A stretch of DNA of 64,000 bases from Rhodococcus sp. KBS0724. Lineage in GTDB: Bacteria; Actinomycetota; Actinomycetes; Mycobacteriales; Mycobacteriaceae. The stretch lies in assembly GCF_005938745.2 (NCBI RefSeq), contig NZ_VCBX02000001.1, forward strand, positions 1,011,501 through 1,075,500, read 5' to 3'. The position numbers were made by a program, and so were the translations under genes. Below the pieces are notes generated by a model. The model was not told the DNA's origin and did no database searches. It worked only from the letters and a program-made list of their open reading frames with translations. This document shows positions 55,312 to 64,000 of the stretch, piece by piece (the first letter of the stretch is position 1; every line of letters starts with the position of its first letter).

Positions 55312-55321
55312 ACTGTTTTTC

Positions 55322-55340
55322 AAAGGGTAGGATCACCTAA
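55322..55340. promoter_or_regulatory. Putative iron box (IdeR/DmdR site)
   Basis: AAAGGGTAGGATCACCTAA matches about 15 of 19 positions of TWAGGTWAGSCTWACCTWA. It precedes the methyltransferase remnant and the siderophore-binding lipoprotein by 27 and about 690 bp. Confidence 0.6.
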
Positions 55341-55367
55341 CCATGAATGACGGTTGAAGGTACAGGC

Positions 55368-55991
55368 ATGGCACAGTCAGAAAAACAGTTGATCTTCGAT
55401 ATTCGTCGATACTGGGAAGCGCAAGACGATTCTCTCGGAGCGACCTTGCCGCTGTCGGATTCGCGCACCACGGATTTTCGCGAGCATCCGGTCTGGGTCG
55501 GTGTGATCGACGCGTTGACGCGTCAGCGCTCGGGCGGTCGCGAGATCAAACGTGTCGCGGACATGGGATCGGGCCTGGGCAACGTGTCCGAAATCCTCGT
55601 TCGATTGGGGTTCGACGTGATTGCTGTCGACTTCTCGGCCTCGCGCAGTGCAAAGGCGGCGGAGAGGTTGGCTCGATACGGCATGGTGAGTGCCATAGAA
55701 AGTACCCATCGCACCGATCGCCACCGCTTCGAGTCGGTTCAACGACGGCTGAGGATGCTCCCGCCGTCGGGTTATTCGAGCGGGCCGACACCGGTGACTC
55801 GTCGCCGTGGCACACCGCTCTCCGCGATAGCGGACATGTCGGCGCCGATCGGAGTGTGGGCGGACGCGGGGTTGTCGGATGTCGAAATCGGTGACCTGCG
55901 ATGGGTGACCGCCGCGCGGACTCGGAACTGGCCGCATCATCGCCGAATCCTTCGCCGCGACAGCTATTTTGCGATCAGCGGAATCAACTGA
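55368..55991 (+). pseudogene. Class I SAM methyltransferase, probably decayed
   Basis: The open frame is uninterrupted (207 codons from ATG 55368, GAAGG upstream), and its first 105 residues are good methyltransferase: VADMGSGLGNVSEILVRLG is motif I and VIAVDFSAS motif II. The middle then loses all similarity (basic, Arg-rich), while another frame over roughly 55750-55830 reads as plausible protein (AEDAPAVGLFERADTGDSS). Family-like sequence returns at ADMSAPIGVWADAGLSDVEI. This suggests a deletion and compensating frameshifts that removed the substrate-facing core. Methyltransferases of this kind often sit beside siderophore ABC genes. Confidence 0.55.
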
Positions 55992-56028
55992 ACTATTCAC
56001 GACCGATGACGAACTACAGGACGGAATC

Positions 56029-57069
56029 ATGAACCTTCGAAGCTCTACTCGCCGTGCATTTCTTGCCGGTGCTCTTGCTCTGGCCGCTGCACTTGCAGGT
56101 TGTTCAAGCGGGACGGATACCACCTCGAACACGACAACGCCGTCGAGTCGGTCGGCCGCAACAGACGGCGAATTTGCTGCCCCACGAACTGTGCCGGAGG
56201 GAATGGGGAGCGGCAAGGCCGACGGTGAGTTCCCGCGTACCGTTGCACATTTCAAGGGTGACACCGTCATCGAGTCGCAGCCACAGAAGGTGGTTGTGAT
56301 TTCGACCGGGCAGGCGGACGCGCTGTTGTCGATCGGGGTTGTCCCGGCCGGTTCGACGCGCGGAGACGGGGCGGATCTGGTGCCGCCGTATCTGATCGAC
56401 GCGTACCCGCAGTACCGGACTCAACTCGAAGGCATCGTCGATGCCGGCGGCCGCTTCACCCCCAATTTCGAGGCGATAGTCGGACTGGATCCGGATCTGA
56501 TCCTGATGAATACCGCTGGAAAGGATGCGGATTCGCTGTATTCGCAACTGTCGGCGATTGCGCCGACTGTGGCAACACAGGGCACTGGCGTCTACTGGAA
56601 GCAGGACTTCCTTCTTGTTGCGGATGCCGTCGGTAAGGCCGACCAGGCAACGGCTCTGCTGGATACCTTCAATGCCGACGCCGCAGCTCTGGGCGCGTCC
56701 CTCTCGGCTCCGCCGACGGTGTCGTTTACCCGTCAGAACGGCAACCGGCTACGGATATTCGGAGTTCCCTCGTTCACCGGAAGTATCGCGCAGGATGCAG
56801 GGTTGACTCGACCGTCGTCGCAGCAGTTCGACGACACGTCTCGTGATATCAGTGAAGAGGAACTGAATGTCGCTGATGCTGACTGGATCTTTTACGGTGT
56901 GCAGGGTGGAGATCCCGCGACGTTGACCAACGCTCCACTGTGGGCGCAGTTGGGCGCTGTCACGTCGAATCACGCAGTGGCCGTCGACGACGATGTCTTC
57001 TATCTGAACACCGGGCCCACTGCGGCCCGCGAGGTACTCGAAGTTCTGGAAAACACCCTGCGGAACTGA
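56029..57069 (+). CDS. Iron-siderophore ABC transporter substrate-binding lipoprotein
   Basis: FepB/FecB-type class III binding protein, 346 residues. Signal peptide with RRAFLAGALALAAALAGC, lipidated Cys at about 25, then a Ser/Thr-rich linker and two lobes (KVVVISTGQADALLSIGVVP; FEAIVGLDPDLILMNTAGK). AGGACGG precedes ATG 56029. It follows the methyltransferase remnant and an iron box, consistent with iron repression. The matching permease and ATPase genes are not adjacent, so it may serve a transporter encoded elsewhere. Confidence 0.88.
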   Translation: MNLRSSTRRAFLAGALALAAALAGCSSGTDTTSNTTTPSSRSAATDGEFAAPRTVPEGMGSGKADGEFPRTVAHFKGDTVIESQPQKVVVISTGQADALLSIGVVPAGSTRGDGADLVPPYLIDAYPQYRTQLEGIVDAGGRFTPNFEAIVGLDPDLILMNTAGKDADSLYSQLSAIAPTVATQGTGVYWKQDFLLVADAVGKADQATALLDTFNADAAALGASLSAPPTVSFTRQNGNRLRIFGVPSFTGSIAQDAGLTRPSSQQFDDTSRDISEEELNVADADWIFYGVQGGDPATLTNAPLWAQLGAVTSNHAVAVDDDVFYLNTGPTAAREVLEVLENTLRN

Positions 57070-57074
57070 TGCAA

Positions 57075-57722
57075 CTAGCGCTCGGTGGATTCGACAAGTC
57101 GGGCTGACGATTTCCTCAGTGAAAGAAGGTAGTTCACGGCCATCGGAAGGATCGAAATCACTACCACCGCAATGAGAATGATTTCGATGTGCGCGCGGAC
57201 GAAGTCGATTCCACCGAGCAGGTAACCCAACACCGGCACGATTGTTCCCCAGGCCACGCCGCCGATGATGTTGTAGGTCAGGAAGGTCCGGTACGGCATC
57301 CCCGACGCGCCAGCCATGACTGGTGCGATCGTCCGCACGATCGGGACGAATCTCGCCAGTACAACCGTGCGGGGTCCGTAGTTCGCGAAGAAGTCCTCGG
57401 CCCGGGCCAGTTGGGCGGGACCGAGCCGTTTGGCTCCGGGGCGTTCGAAGATTGCCGGTCCTGCGGCTCTACCGATGAGATAGCCGCATTGATCGCCGGC
57501 AATCGCGACAACAGGGATGGTGACCAGTAGTATCCAGAGCGGGAAAAACGGATGATCCTGCGCCACAAGAACACCGGCTGTGAACAGAAGTGAATCGCCG
57601 GGAAGGAAGAACCCGACGAGAAGTCCGGTTTCGATGAAGACAGCGGCGAGTAAGCCGATCAATCCGAAGGTCGACAGCAGAGTGTCTGGATTGAGCATGC
57701 CCGTTCCCAGCGCGAGTGTCAT
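57075..57722 (-). CDS. DedA-family membrane protein
   Basis: 215-residue SNARE-associated/DedA protein. ETGLLVGFFLPGDSLLFTAG and FARFVPIVRT-like (LARFVPIVRTIAPVMAGASGM) motifs with conserved acidic and Arg residues, and four to five hydrophobic segments. DedA proteins recycle undecaprenyl/phospholipid carriers as recently shown for UptA-type members. Overlaps the PAP2 gene upstream by four bases, so the two are co-translated, a suggestive partnership in polyprenyl-phosphate recycling. Confidence 0.88.
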   Translation of the reverse strand: MTLALGTGMLNPDTLLSTFGLIGLLAAVFIETGLLVGFFLPGDSLLFTAGVLVAQDHPFFPLWILLVTIPVVAIAGDQCGYLIGRAAGPAIFERPGAKRLGPAQLARAEDFFANYGPRTVVLARFVPIVRTIAPVMAGASGMPYRTFLTYNIIGGVAWGTIVPVLGYLLGGIDFVRAHIEIILIAVVVISILPMAVNYLLSLRKSSARLVESTER

Positions 57723-58525
57723 ACGAGGGCTCCGTCATTCGAAGGTGTGAGAGCGTCGTGCCTCGGGTGTGATCGGCTGTCGAGGTACCGGAATGCAGCG
57801 CCACCGATCGTGACCGCGAGAGTCGCGAGGATTGCGCCGGCAACAACGTCGGTGAACCAGTGCACACCCAGGTACAGCCGCGTGAGCGCGACAACAAGCG
57901 TGACAACGACGGCCACGAGCATCAGCAGTCGTTTCACCGTGGCGGTGTGCCCCATGGCGACGAGAAGAACAACGATGCCGATCAATGCCCCAGTTCCGGT
58001 GACGTGTCCGGAAGGAAAGGAATGGTTGGTCTCGAGGAGGACCTGAGTAGCTGTGGGAGGCCGCTCGCGAGCGATTATCGCTTTCATAACAGTGCTTGCG
58101 ACGGCAGCAGAACCGACAGTGCCGACTACAGCGATGCCCGGTATCGCCGACCGTGCCTGCCACGAGAGGTAGGCGCCGGCTCCGATGCCGAGGATTGCTG
58201 TCGCAGCGGGACTTCCGAGATCCGTCACGGCCACGGCGATCTGGTTGAGACCGTGGCTTCGATGCGCGACCATCCAATCCGTCACCGGGCCGTCCAATCC
58301 AGTCAACCATCCGTTGTCGGCTACGGAGACGGACAGGGTCACCAGCGCGAGGAGTAATCCGATTCCGCGGATGACGCCCCCGCGGAGTGTCGACGATTGA
58401 TAGATCGAACCGAAGACGAACAGGGCAGCGGCCACGACGACGGCAGTCACCGCGATCTCCGCGCTGGAGCTCTCGGTCAACACTTCGGTGACCGCGGTCC
58501 GCGCGGCCGACACAATTTCAGGCAT
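57719..58525 (-). CDS. PAP2-family membrane phosphatase
   Basis: 268 residues, multi-spanning. The three PAP2 motifs are intact: KAIIARERPP, SFPSGHVTGTG and TRLYLGVHWFTDVVAG. Likely dephosphorylates a lipid or polyprenyl pyrophosphate on the outer face of the membrane. ATG 58525 chosen (MPEIVSAAR); the open frame runs further upstream through the regulator on the other strand. First gene of the PAP2-DedA pair. Confidence 0.86.
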   Translation of the reverse strand: MPEIVSAARTAVTEVLTESSSAEIAVTAVVVAAALFVFGSIYQSSTLRGGVIRGIGLLLALVTLSVSVADNGWLTGLDGPVTDWMVAHRSHGLNQIAVAVTDLGSPAATAILGIGAGAYLSWQARSAIPGIAVVGTVGSAAVASTVMKAIIARERPPTATQVLLETNHSFPSGHVTGTGALIGIVVLLVAMGHTATVKRLLMLVAVVVTLVVALTRLYLGVHWFTDVVAGAILATLAVTIGGAAFRYLDSRSHPRHDALTPSNDGALV

Positions 58526-58631
58526 GGCCCGAAGTCTGCCGAGACGATGCTGAAGAAACGCTGAATGCACATTCGGTAACAGTGTGGGATCTGATCTACT
58601 GGTTTCGGTATCGACGGAAATGGAGCCTGTG

Positions 58632-59309
58632 GTGCGAGTGCTGGTGGTCGAGGACGAGGTGCGTCTGGCCGAGACGATTCGTCGGGGCCTGGTCGCCGAG
58701 GGCTTTGTGACCACCGTCGAACACAATGGTGACGACGGGTTTGTCACGGCCTGCTGCGACGAGTTCGACGTGATAGTTCTCGACATCATGTTGCCGGGGA
58801 AGCACGGCTACGACATCGTGCGTGACCTGCGCGCGCGTGAGGTCTGGACCCCGATTCTCATGCTGTCGGCAAAGGACGGGGAATACGACCTGGCAGACGC
58901 GTTCGACCTCGGTGCCGACGACTACCTGGTCAAACCCTTTTCCTTCGTCGTGCTTCTCGCCAGACTCCGCGCCTTGGTGCGGCGCGGCGCCCCGCAACGC
59001 CCAACGGTTCTGTCGGTGGGGGACTTGGCGCTCGATCCGGCCAGGCATCAAGTGGTCAGGGGCACAACCGAACTGATTCTCACGCCGCGCGAGTACAGCG
59101 TTCTGGAATTCCTGATGCGCAACAGCGGAGTTGTCGTGACGAAACGCGAGATCGTCAGGTCTGTCTGGGACATCAATTACGAAGGTGACGAGAACATCGT
59201 CGAGGTCTACATCGGATATCTGCGTAAGAAGATTGATGCGCCGTTCGGGAAGAGCAGCATCGAGACGGTGCGCGGCGTCGGGTACCGATTCGTGAGCGAA
59301 CCGGTCTGA
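58632..59309 (+). CDS. OmpR-family response regulator
   Basis: 225 residues. Receiver with VVEDEV, phospho-acceptor Asp51 in VLDIMLPG and Lys in YLVKPFS; winged-helix domain ending TVRGVGYRFVSEP. GTG 58632 is preceded by GGAG at six bases; ATG 58620 is an alternative. Its presumed kinase is encoded tail-to-tail, three bases away on the other strand. Confidence 0.88.
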   Translation: MRVLVVEDEVRLAETIRRGLVAEGFVTTVEHNGDDGFVTACCDEFDVIVLDIMLPGKHGYDIVRDLRAREVWTPILMLSAKDGEYDLADAFDLGADDYLVKPFSFVVLLARLRALVRRGAPQRPTVLSVGDLALDPARHQVVRGTTELILTPREYSVLEFLMRNSGVVVTKREIVRSVWDINYEGDENIVEVYIGYLRKKIDAPFGKSSIETVRGVGYRFVSEPV

Positions 59310-59312
59310 ACA

Positions 59313-60698
59313 TCAGTCTTCGGTTGTCGGGATCACGATCTCGAATCGGGTTCCACCTCCGGATCTTTCGGTTGCCGTGATGGTTCCGCCGTGGGCAGTG
59401 GCAATGTCCGACGCGATGGCCAAACCCAGGCCGGTACCGCCGCCTTGCCGTGATCGGGGGGAATCGAGCCTGACAAATCTGTCGAATATTCGCACACGCT
59501 CAGCTTCCGGTATGCCCGGTCCGTCGTCCTCGATCACGATGTGCGCGCCGACCCTACTGTGGAAGCAGTGCAGCCATATCCGGGTTTCCGCGTGGCGGAC
59601 GGCATTGTCGACGAGGTTGCGCACCAACCGGGTCAACGCACGCGGATCGCCGGTGACTCGAACCGGAGCGATCGCTGCTGTCACAGTGACGTCCGAGATC
59701 CCGGCGACCCGCGTTTTCTCCGCAAGGAGGATGTCGTCGATGTCGACGTCCGTAGCGGTCCGATGATGATCGTGTGCGTTTTCGTCCGAGCGGGCAAGTG
59801 TCAGAAGGTCGTCGATGAGTTGGCACATTCGGCGGGCTTCGGGCAGCAACGCGTCCTCGATCAATGCGTCGTCGAGTAGCTCGGGGCGTCGGTGTGCAAG
59901 TTCGAGCGCAGTTGTGATGGTGGACAACGGACTTCGAAGCTCATGGGATGCATCGCTGACAAACCGTTGCTGCGCTTGCGCCCCTTCGTCGAGGCGGGCC
60001 AGCATGTCGTTCATCGTCCGAGCGAGGCGCGCTATTTCGTCGTTGCCTGACGGAACCGGCACCCGCTCGCCGTGGCTTCCGCTCGATATCGACGCCACCC
60101 GTGCCCGGATGCGTTCGACGGGAGCAAGTGCAGAACCCACGAGCCGATACGTCGCGAAGGCAGCCAGGCCGAGAACGAAGGGACCAACGATCGCCAAAAG
60201 TGCTGCGACAGCGGTCACTACGGATTCGACCGGTTCACGGTCCGCCCCGACAAAAACGGTGACTGGCCCGGTCGGGGTCGTGACGCCGCGACCGATAAGC
60301 CAGTAATCGCCGTCGTCGCTCGGTTCGACGCGGCCGAATGACGCGGACTGGCCAGGGTCCACGGTTTGCCCCGAGAGCAGCCCACTGTCCGTTCCCGGTG
60401 ACTGCGCCAGGACCTGGTGATCCGGACTCACGATTTGAACGATCCCGATCTGGCTGTCCGTCGACAGCAGGGACGGATCGAGTTCAGTCGCGCTACGTTC
60501 GGCGAGTTGCTGGGTGATCTGGGTGGCGCGGGCATCCGAGGTGTCCTGCGCCGACAATTGAAGTGAGTGCGCGAGAAGCAGCACGAGCGCGGCACCGGCG
60601 ATGATGAGACAGAACGCGATGACCAGTGTCGACGCCACCGTCGAGCGAATGCGCACACTCCACTGCGACGGGTGCAGAATCGACGACGCGAAGTTCAT
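59313..60698 (-). CDS. Sensor histidine kinase
   Basis: 461 residues. Two membrane helices (about 22-44 and 160-185) flank a periplasmic-type sensor; HAMP, DHp with His252 in DASHELRSPL and the ATPase domain with NLVDNAVRHA, EDDGPGIP and GTGLGLAIA follow. Probable partner of the converging regulator, although opposite orientation is unusual for such pairs. GGGAG lies further upstream of ATG 60698 than normal. Confidence 0.87.
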   Translation of the reverse strand: MNFASSILHPSQWSVRIRSTVASTLVIAFCLIIAGAALVLLLAHSLQLSAQDTSDARATQITQQLAERSATELDPSLLSTDSQIGIVQIVSPDHQVLAQSPGTDSGLLSGQTVDPGQSASFGRVEPSDDGDYWLIGRGVTTPTGPVTVFVGADREPVESVVTAVAALLAIVGPFVLGLAAFATYRLVGSALAPVERIRARVASISSGSHGERVPVPSGNDEIARLARTMNDMLARLDEGAQAQQRFVSDASHELRSPLSTITTALELAHRRPELLDDALIEDALLPEARRMCQLIDDLLTLARSDENAHDHHRTATDVDIDDILLAEKTRVAGISDVTVTAAIAPVRVTGDPRALTRLVRNLVDNAVRHAETRIWLHCFHSRVGAHIVIEDDGPGIPEAERVRIFDRFVRLDSPRSRQGGGTGLGLAIASDIATAHGGTITATERSGGGTRFEIVIPTTED

Positions 60699-60814
60699 GA
60701 CGTCCAGTCTCTCCCAACGAGGAACGCACGCGGGATTCTTCTCAGCATCCTTTCAGTTGCTACTGACCGAGAACCCACTGACGCCTGATCGCCCCCACCG
60801 ACTACCGTCGAGGT

Positions 60815-61975
60815 GTGCGCTCAGAATCTCGTCGATCGAACATCCAGACCTTCCACGTCATGGACGTGTGGAAAGCCGCCACCGAACGTCAGCGGACTCA
60901 TGGTGACGTCCTGACGTTGGCGGCCGGTCAGCCGTCGACGCCGGCACCCGCCCCGGTGCTGGCTGCGACGCGCGAGATTCTCGGCACCGAACTGCTGGGA
61001 TACACCGAGACGTTCGGCATTCTCCCGCTCCGCGAAGCCATCGCCGGTTACCACTCGGAGAGTTCGGGGATTACCGTCGACGCCGATGACGTGGTCGTCA
61101 CCACTGGATCTTCGGGCGCATTCACCTTGCTGTTCCTGGCCGCATTCGACGAAGGCGATACCGTCGTCGTTGCGCGTCCGGGTTACCCGGCCTACCGCAA
61201 TACGCTTGCGGCGCTGGGATGCAACGTCGTAGAACTCGATTGTGGACCGGCCACGAGATATCAGCCGACCGTCGAGATGCTCGACGCGCTGCCGACGCCG
61301 CCGGCCGGACTGATCGTTGCCAGCCCCGCCAACCCGACGGGAACCGTCATCGCACCGGAAGAGCTTGCCGCGCTGGCGAAGTGGTGCGACAAGAACGGAA
61401 CACTGCTGATTTCCGATGAGATCTATCACGGCATCGGCTACGGCGATCAGCACACGTCGAGTGCCTGGGAAACGTCCCGCGAATCCGTGGTCATCGGCTC
61501 CGTGTCCAAGTACTTCTCCATGACGGGGTGGCGCCTCGGCTGGATGCTGGTTCCCACGTACCTGCGTCGCCCGCTGCAGAGACTCGCGTCGAATATGACC
61601 GTGTGCCCACCCGCAATCTCGCAGTACGCCGCAATCGAAGCGTTCTCGGCGGAAGCGAAGATCGAACTGGACGGCCACGTCGAGAGGTATGCGCTCAATC
61701 GTGAACTTCTGCTGACCGGTCTGCCGAAGCTCGGCATCACCGAACTGGCTCCCGCAGACGGCGCCTTTTACGTGTACGCCGATATCGGGCATCTGTGCGG
61801 CGACGAGGGCGCCACTGCCTGGTGTTCGCGGTTGCTGACAGATACCGGAGTCGCGCTCGCGCCGGGAATCGACTTCGACACGGTGCACGGAAATCGGATG
61901 GTTCGCCTCTCGTTCGCCGGTGCCACCGCTGATATCGAAGAGGCGCTGCGACGCCTCGAAACGTGGCTCACGTAA
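60815..61975 (+). CDS. Class I/II PLP-dependent aminotransferase
   Basis: 386 residues. ASPANPTGTV, ISDEIYHGIGYG, the PLP Lys near 231 in GSVSKYFSMTGWRLGW, and a C-terminal Arg in MVRLSFAG are typical of aspartate/alanine-type aminotransferases. Starts with GTG 60815, with the GAGG motif too close for a classical site. A TetR gene follows. Amino-acid specificity not determinable. Confidence 0.87.
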   Translation: MRSESRRSNIQTFHVMDVWKAATERQRTHGDVLTLAAGQPSTPAPAPVLAATREILGTELLGYTETFGILPLREAIAGYHSESSGITVDADDVVVTTGSSGAFTLLFLAAFDEGDTVVVARPGYPAYRNTLAALGCNVVELDCGPATRYQPTVEMLDALPTPPAGLIVASPANPTGTVIAPEELAALAKWCDKNGTLLISDEIYHGIGYGDQHTSSAWETSRESVVIGSVSKYFSMTGWRLGWMLVPTYLRRPLQRLASNMTVCPPAISQYAAIEAFSAEAKIELDGHVERYALNRELLLTGLPKLGITELAPADGAFYVYADIGHLCGDEGATAWCSRLLTDTGVALAPGIDFDTVHGNRMVRLSFAGATADIEEALRRLETWLT

Positions 61976-62039
61976 CAATCAACAGGACGTTCGGGCTGTT
62001 TTCCGGTCCCGATGCTGCAGAAACTGGCACGATGGAAAT

Positions 62040-62645
62040 GTGTCGGGAGCAGCAACACCCAAGGGAGCGAAACGTCGCCAAGCGTTGGTGGCGTCTGCTG
62101 CTGAACTTTTGCTGGAGGGTGGATTCGACGCGGTTCGTCACCGCGCGGTCGCTGCCCGAGCCGGTCTTCCGCTGGCCTCGACTACCTATTACTTCGACTC
62201 ACTCGACGATCTGATTGCGTGCGCCGTCGAGTTGAACGGCAATGCGGACATGGATGCCGTGCGGGCCCGCGTTGCCGCGGTGACTCAGCGTCGCCGGGGA
62301 TCGGAATCCACCGTCGACCTCCTGGTGGAGGTTCTACTCGGCGAGGACGAGAAGCGGCCGGAGAGTCGGGAACGGTTGATCGCGCGATACGAGAGGTTTG
62401 TGGCGTGCGCCCGCCACCCGGCACTGCGTGAGGTGCAATTGCGACTGCGCGCGCAACTGGACGAGGCGCTCACCGAGGCATTGGCACGGTCAGGTCGCAC
62501 CAGTTCCGAAGGGCAGTTGCGTCGCCTGGTCGCGATGGTCGACGGCGCCATGATCTCGGCACTGGGGGAGTACGACCCCGACCCGCGTGGGTTGGCGCGC
62601 GGAATGCTTCTCGAATCCATCGACGTGATGGCCCCACCTGCGTAG
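62040..62645 (+). CDS. TetR-family transcriptional regulator
   Basis: 201 residues. N-terminal helix-turn-helix (LVASAAELLLEGGFDAVRHRAVAARAGLPLASTTYYFDSLDDL) followed by a helical ligand domain. GTG 62040 is preferred because the longer frame upstream overlaps the aminotransferase; the ribosome-binding site is weak. Order aminotransferase-TetR-purB resembles the purB neighbourhood of mycobacteria as recalled. Targets unknown. Confidence 0.8.
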   Translation: MSGAATPKGAKRRQALVASAAELLLEGGFDAVRHRAVAARAGLPLASTTYYFDSLDDLIACAVELNGNADMDAVRARVAAVTQRRRGSESTVDLLVEVLLGEDEKRPESRERLIARYERFVACARHPALREVQLRLRAQLDEALTEALARSGRTSSEGQLRRLVAMVDGAMISALGEYDPDPRGLARGMLLESIDVMAPPA

Positions 62646-62685
62646 GGGTAACAGCACTGTTCACGCACCGTTAGACTGAGGCCTC

Positions 62686-64000
62686 GTGAGCCGCATCCCG
62701 AATGTCCTTGCCAACCGTTACGCCAGCCCGGAGCTTGCAGCTCTGTGGTCTCCCGAGCACAAGATCGTGCTGGAACGACAGCTGTGGGTGGCGGTGTTGC
62801 GGGCACAGGCAGAGCTGGGCATCGACATTCCGGCCGACGCTATCGCCGACTACGAGCGGGTCATCGACAATGTCGACCTGGCTTCGATCGCGGATCGTGA
62901 GCGCGTCACCCGCCACGACGTGAAGGCTCGCATCGAGGAGTTCAACGCTCTCGCCGGTCACGAGCAGGTTCACAAGGGCATGACCAGCCGCGACCTCACC
63001 GAGAACGTCGAGCAGTTGCAGATCGTCCGCTCGCTCGAGCACGTCTACAGCCACGGCATCGCGGTCGCTGCCCGTCTGGGTGAGCGCGCTGCCGAGTACT
63101 CGTCCATCGTGATGGCCGGACGCTCACACAACGTCGCAGCTCAGGCGACCACGCTGGGTAAGCGTTTTGCTTCCGCGGCCGACGAACTGCTGGTCGGGTT
63201 GACCCGCCTGCGTGAGCTGATCGATCGTTACCCGCTGCGCGGAATCAAGGGTCCGATGGGCACGGCTCAGGACATGCTCGACCTCCTCGACGGTGATGCC
63301 GCGAAGCTCGAGCAGCTCGAGACGAAGGTTGCCGAGCACCTCGGATTCACCAAGGTTCTCACCAGCGTCGGTCAGATCTACCCGCGCTCGCTCGACCACG
63401 ACGTCATCTCCGCACTCGTTCAGGTTGGCGCCGCACCGTCGTCGTTCGCCCACACCATCCGTCTGATGGCAGGCCACGAACTGGTTACAGAAGGCTTCCA
63501 GCCTGGCCAGGTCGGCAGCTCCGCGATGCCGCACAAGATGAACACCCGCTCGTGCGAGCGCGTCAACGGCCTGCAGGTCATCCTGCGCGGCTACGGCTCG
63601 ATGGCTGCCGAGATGGCGGGCGCTCAGTGGAACGAAGGCGACGTCTTCTGCTCCGTAATCCGTCGTGTTGCGCTGCCTGACGCGTTCTTCGCGATCGACG
63701 GCATGTTCGAAACCTTCCTGACCGTGCTTGCAGAAATGGGCGCGTACCCAGCCGTCATCGAAAAGGAACTGACGCGTTACCTGCCGTTCCTCGCGACGAC
63801 GCGCGTCCTCATGGCAGCAGTTCGCGCCGGTGTCGGACGCGAGACCGCGCACGAAGCCATCAAGGAGAACGCCGTCGCCGTGGCACTCGCGATGCGCGAA
63901 GAGGGCAAGGAACCCGATCTGCTCGACCGTCTCGCTGCGGACGACCGCCTTCCGCTGGACCGCGCCGCACTCGACGAGGCACTCGCGGACAAGGCGGCCT
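62686..64000 (+). CDS. purB: Adenylosuccinate lyase, 3' end outside window
   Basis: 438 residues present of an enzyme usually about 470 long. Catalyses two fumarate-releasing steps in purine synthesis. GTG 62686 start (SRIPNVLANRYASPE); family signature SSAMPHKMNTRSCERVN near residue 278, and RHDVKARIEEF and GMTSRDLTEN earlier. No frameshift seen. Lies downstream of purD on the same strand. Confidence 0.95.
   Translation, partial: MSRIPNVLANRYASPELAALWSPEHKIVLERQLWVAVLRAQAELGIDIPADAIADYERVIDNVDLASIADRERVTRHDVKARIEEFNALAGHEQVHKGMTSRDLTENVEQLQIVRSLEHVYSHGIAVAARLGERAAEYSSIVMAGRSHNVAAQATTLGKRFASAADELLVGLTRLRELIDRYPLRGIKGPMGTAQDMLDLLDGDAAKLEQLETKVAEHLGFTKVLTSVGQIYPRSLDHDVISALVQVGAAPSSFAHTIRLMAGHELVTEGFQPGQVGSSAMPHKMNTRSCERVNGLQVILRGYGSMAAEMAGAQWNEGDVFCSVIRRVALPDAFFAIDGMFETFLTVLAEMGAYPAVIEKELTRYLPFLATTRVLMAAVRAGVGRETAHEAIKENAVAVALAMREEGKEPDLLDRLAADDRLPLDRAALDEALADKAA

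Overview
The window looks like chromosomal DNA of a mycolic-acid actinomycete, most likely a Rhodococcus close to R. erythropolis. This is inferred from the moderately high GC, the mce4 steroid-import operon, a DUF222/HNH gene, and two blocks whose gene order matches what I recall of Mycobacterium tuberculosis: fadD17-fadE27-fadE26-fdxD-SDR-yrbE4AB-mce4A-F-otsA, and phoP-phoR ... HIT ... purD ... purB. I see no rRNA, insertion sequence, prophage or CRISPR array, and a single tRNA gene (Thr-TGT).

Region 1 (1-12661) is a two-armed sugar-acid locus. Leftward genes encode a dipeptide-type ABC importer (Tat lipoprotein, permease, permease-ATPase fusion that runs off the edge). Rightward genes encode three Gfo/Idh/MocA oxidoreductases, a NanA-type aldolase, a ROK kinase (NanK-like), NanE, an SGNH esterase, NagA and NagB. 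The enzymes form a complete route from an N-acylneuraminate to fructose-6-phosphate. Two nearly identical mirrored sites flank the divergent promoter region.

Region 2 (12655-28921) is the steroid uptake locus: fadD17, fadE27 and fadE26 leftward; fdxD, an SDR, yrbE4A/B, mce4A-F and two Mce-associated proteins rightward. Several KstR-like palindromes lie at the promoters. A bidirectional terminator separates it from otsA. A secreted class I cholesterol oxidase lies further along (51705-53363).

Region 3 (28934-42745) holds otsA and a small partner gene, a heterodimeric ABC exporter with complementary degenerate nucleotide-binding domains, an alpha/beta hydrolase, a CstR-like persulfide-type repressor with a DUF302 gene and a palindromic operator, a methyltransferase, an iron-box-preceded N-hydroxylase plus MbtH pair without an NRPS, a ThrE-type exporter, tRNA-Thr, a GAF-ANTAR regulator, a 36-residue ORF behind a foldable leader, a protein made of thirteen decapeptide repeats, and a Gdx/SugE-like SMR exporter.

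Region 4 (42940-64000) holds phoP-phoR, a gamma-butyrolactone-receptor-like TetR regulator, a HIT protein, a GT2-GtrA plus GT39-like glycosyltransferase pair, purD, cholesterol oxidase, a DUF222-HNH protein, a MarR regulator, an iron-box-preceded methyltransferase remnant and siderophore-binding lipoprotein, DedA and PAP2 membrane proteins, a tail-to-tail two-component system, an aminotransferase, a TetR regulator and the start of purB. Functional assignments come from reading motifs and gene order; no database search was run.
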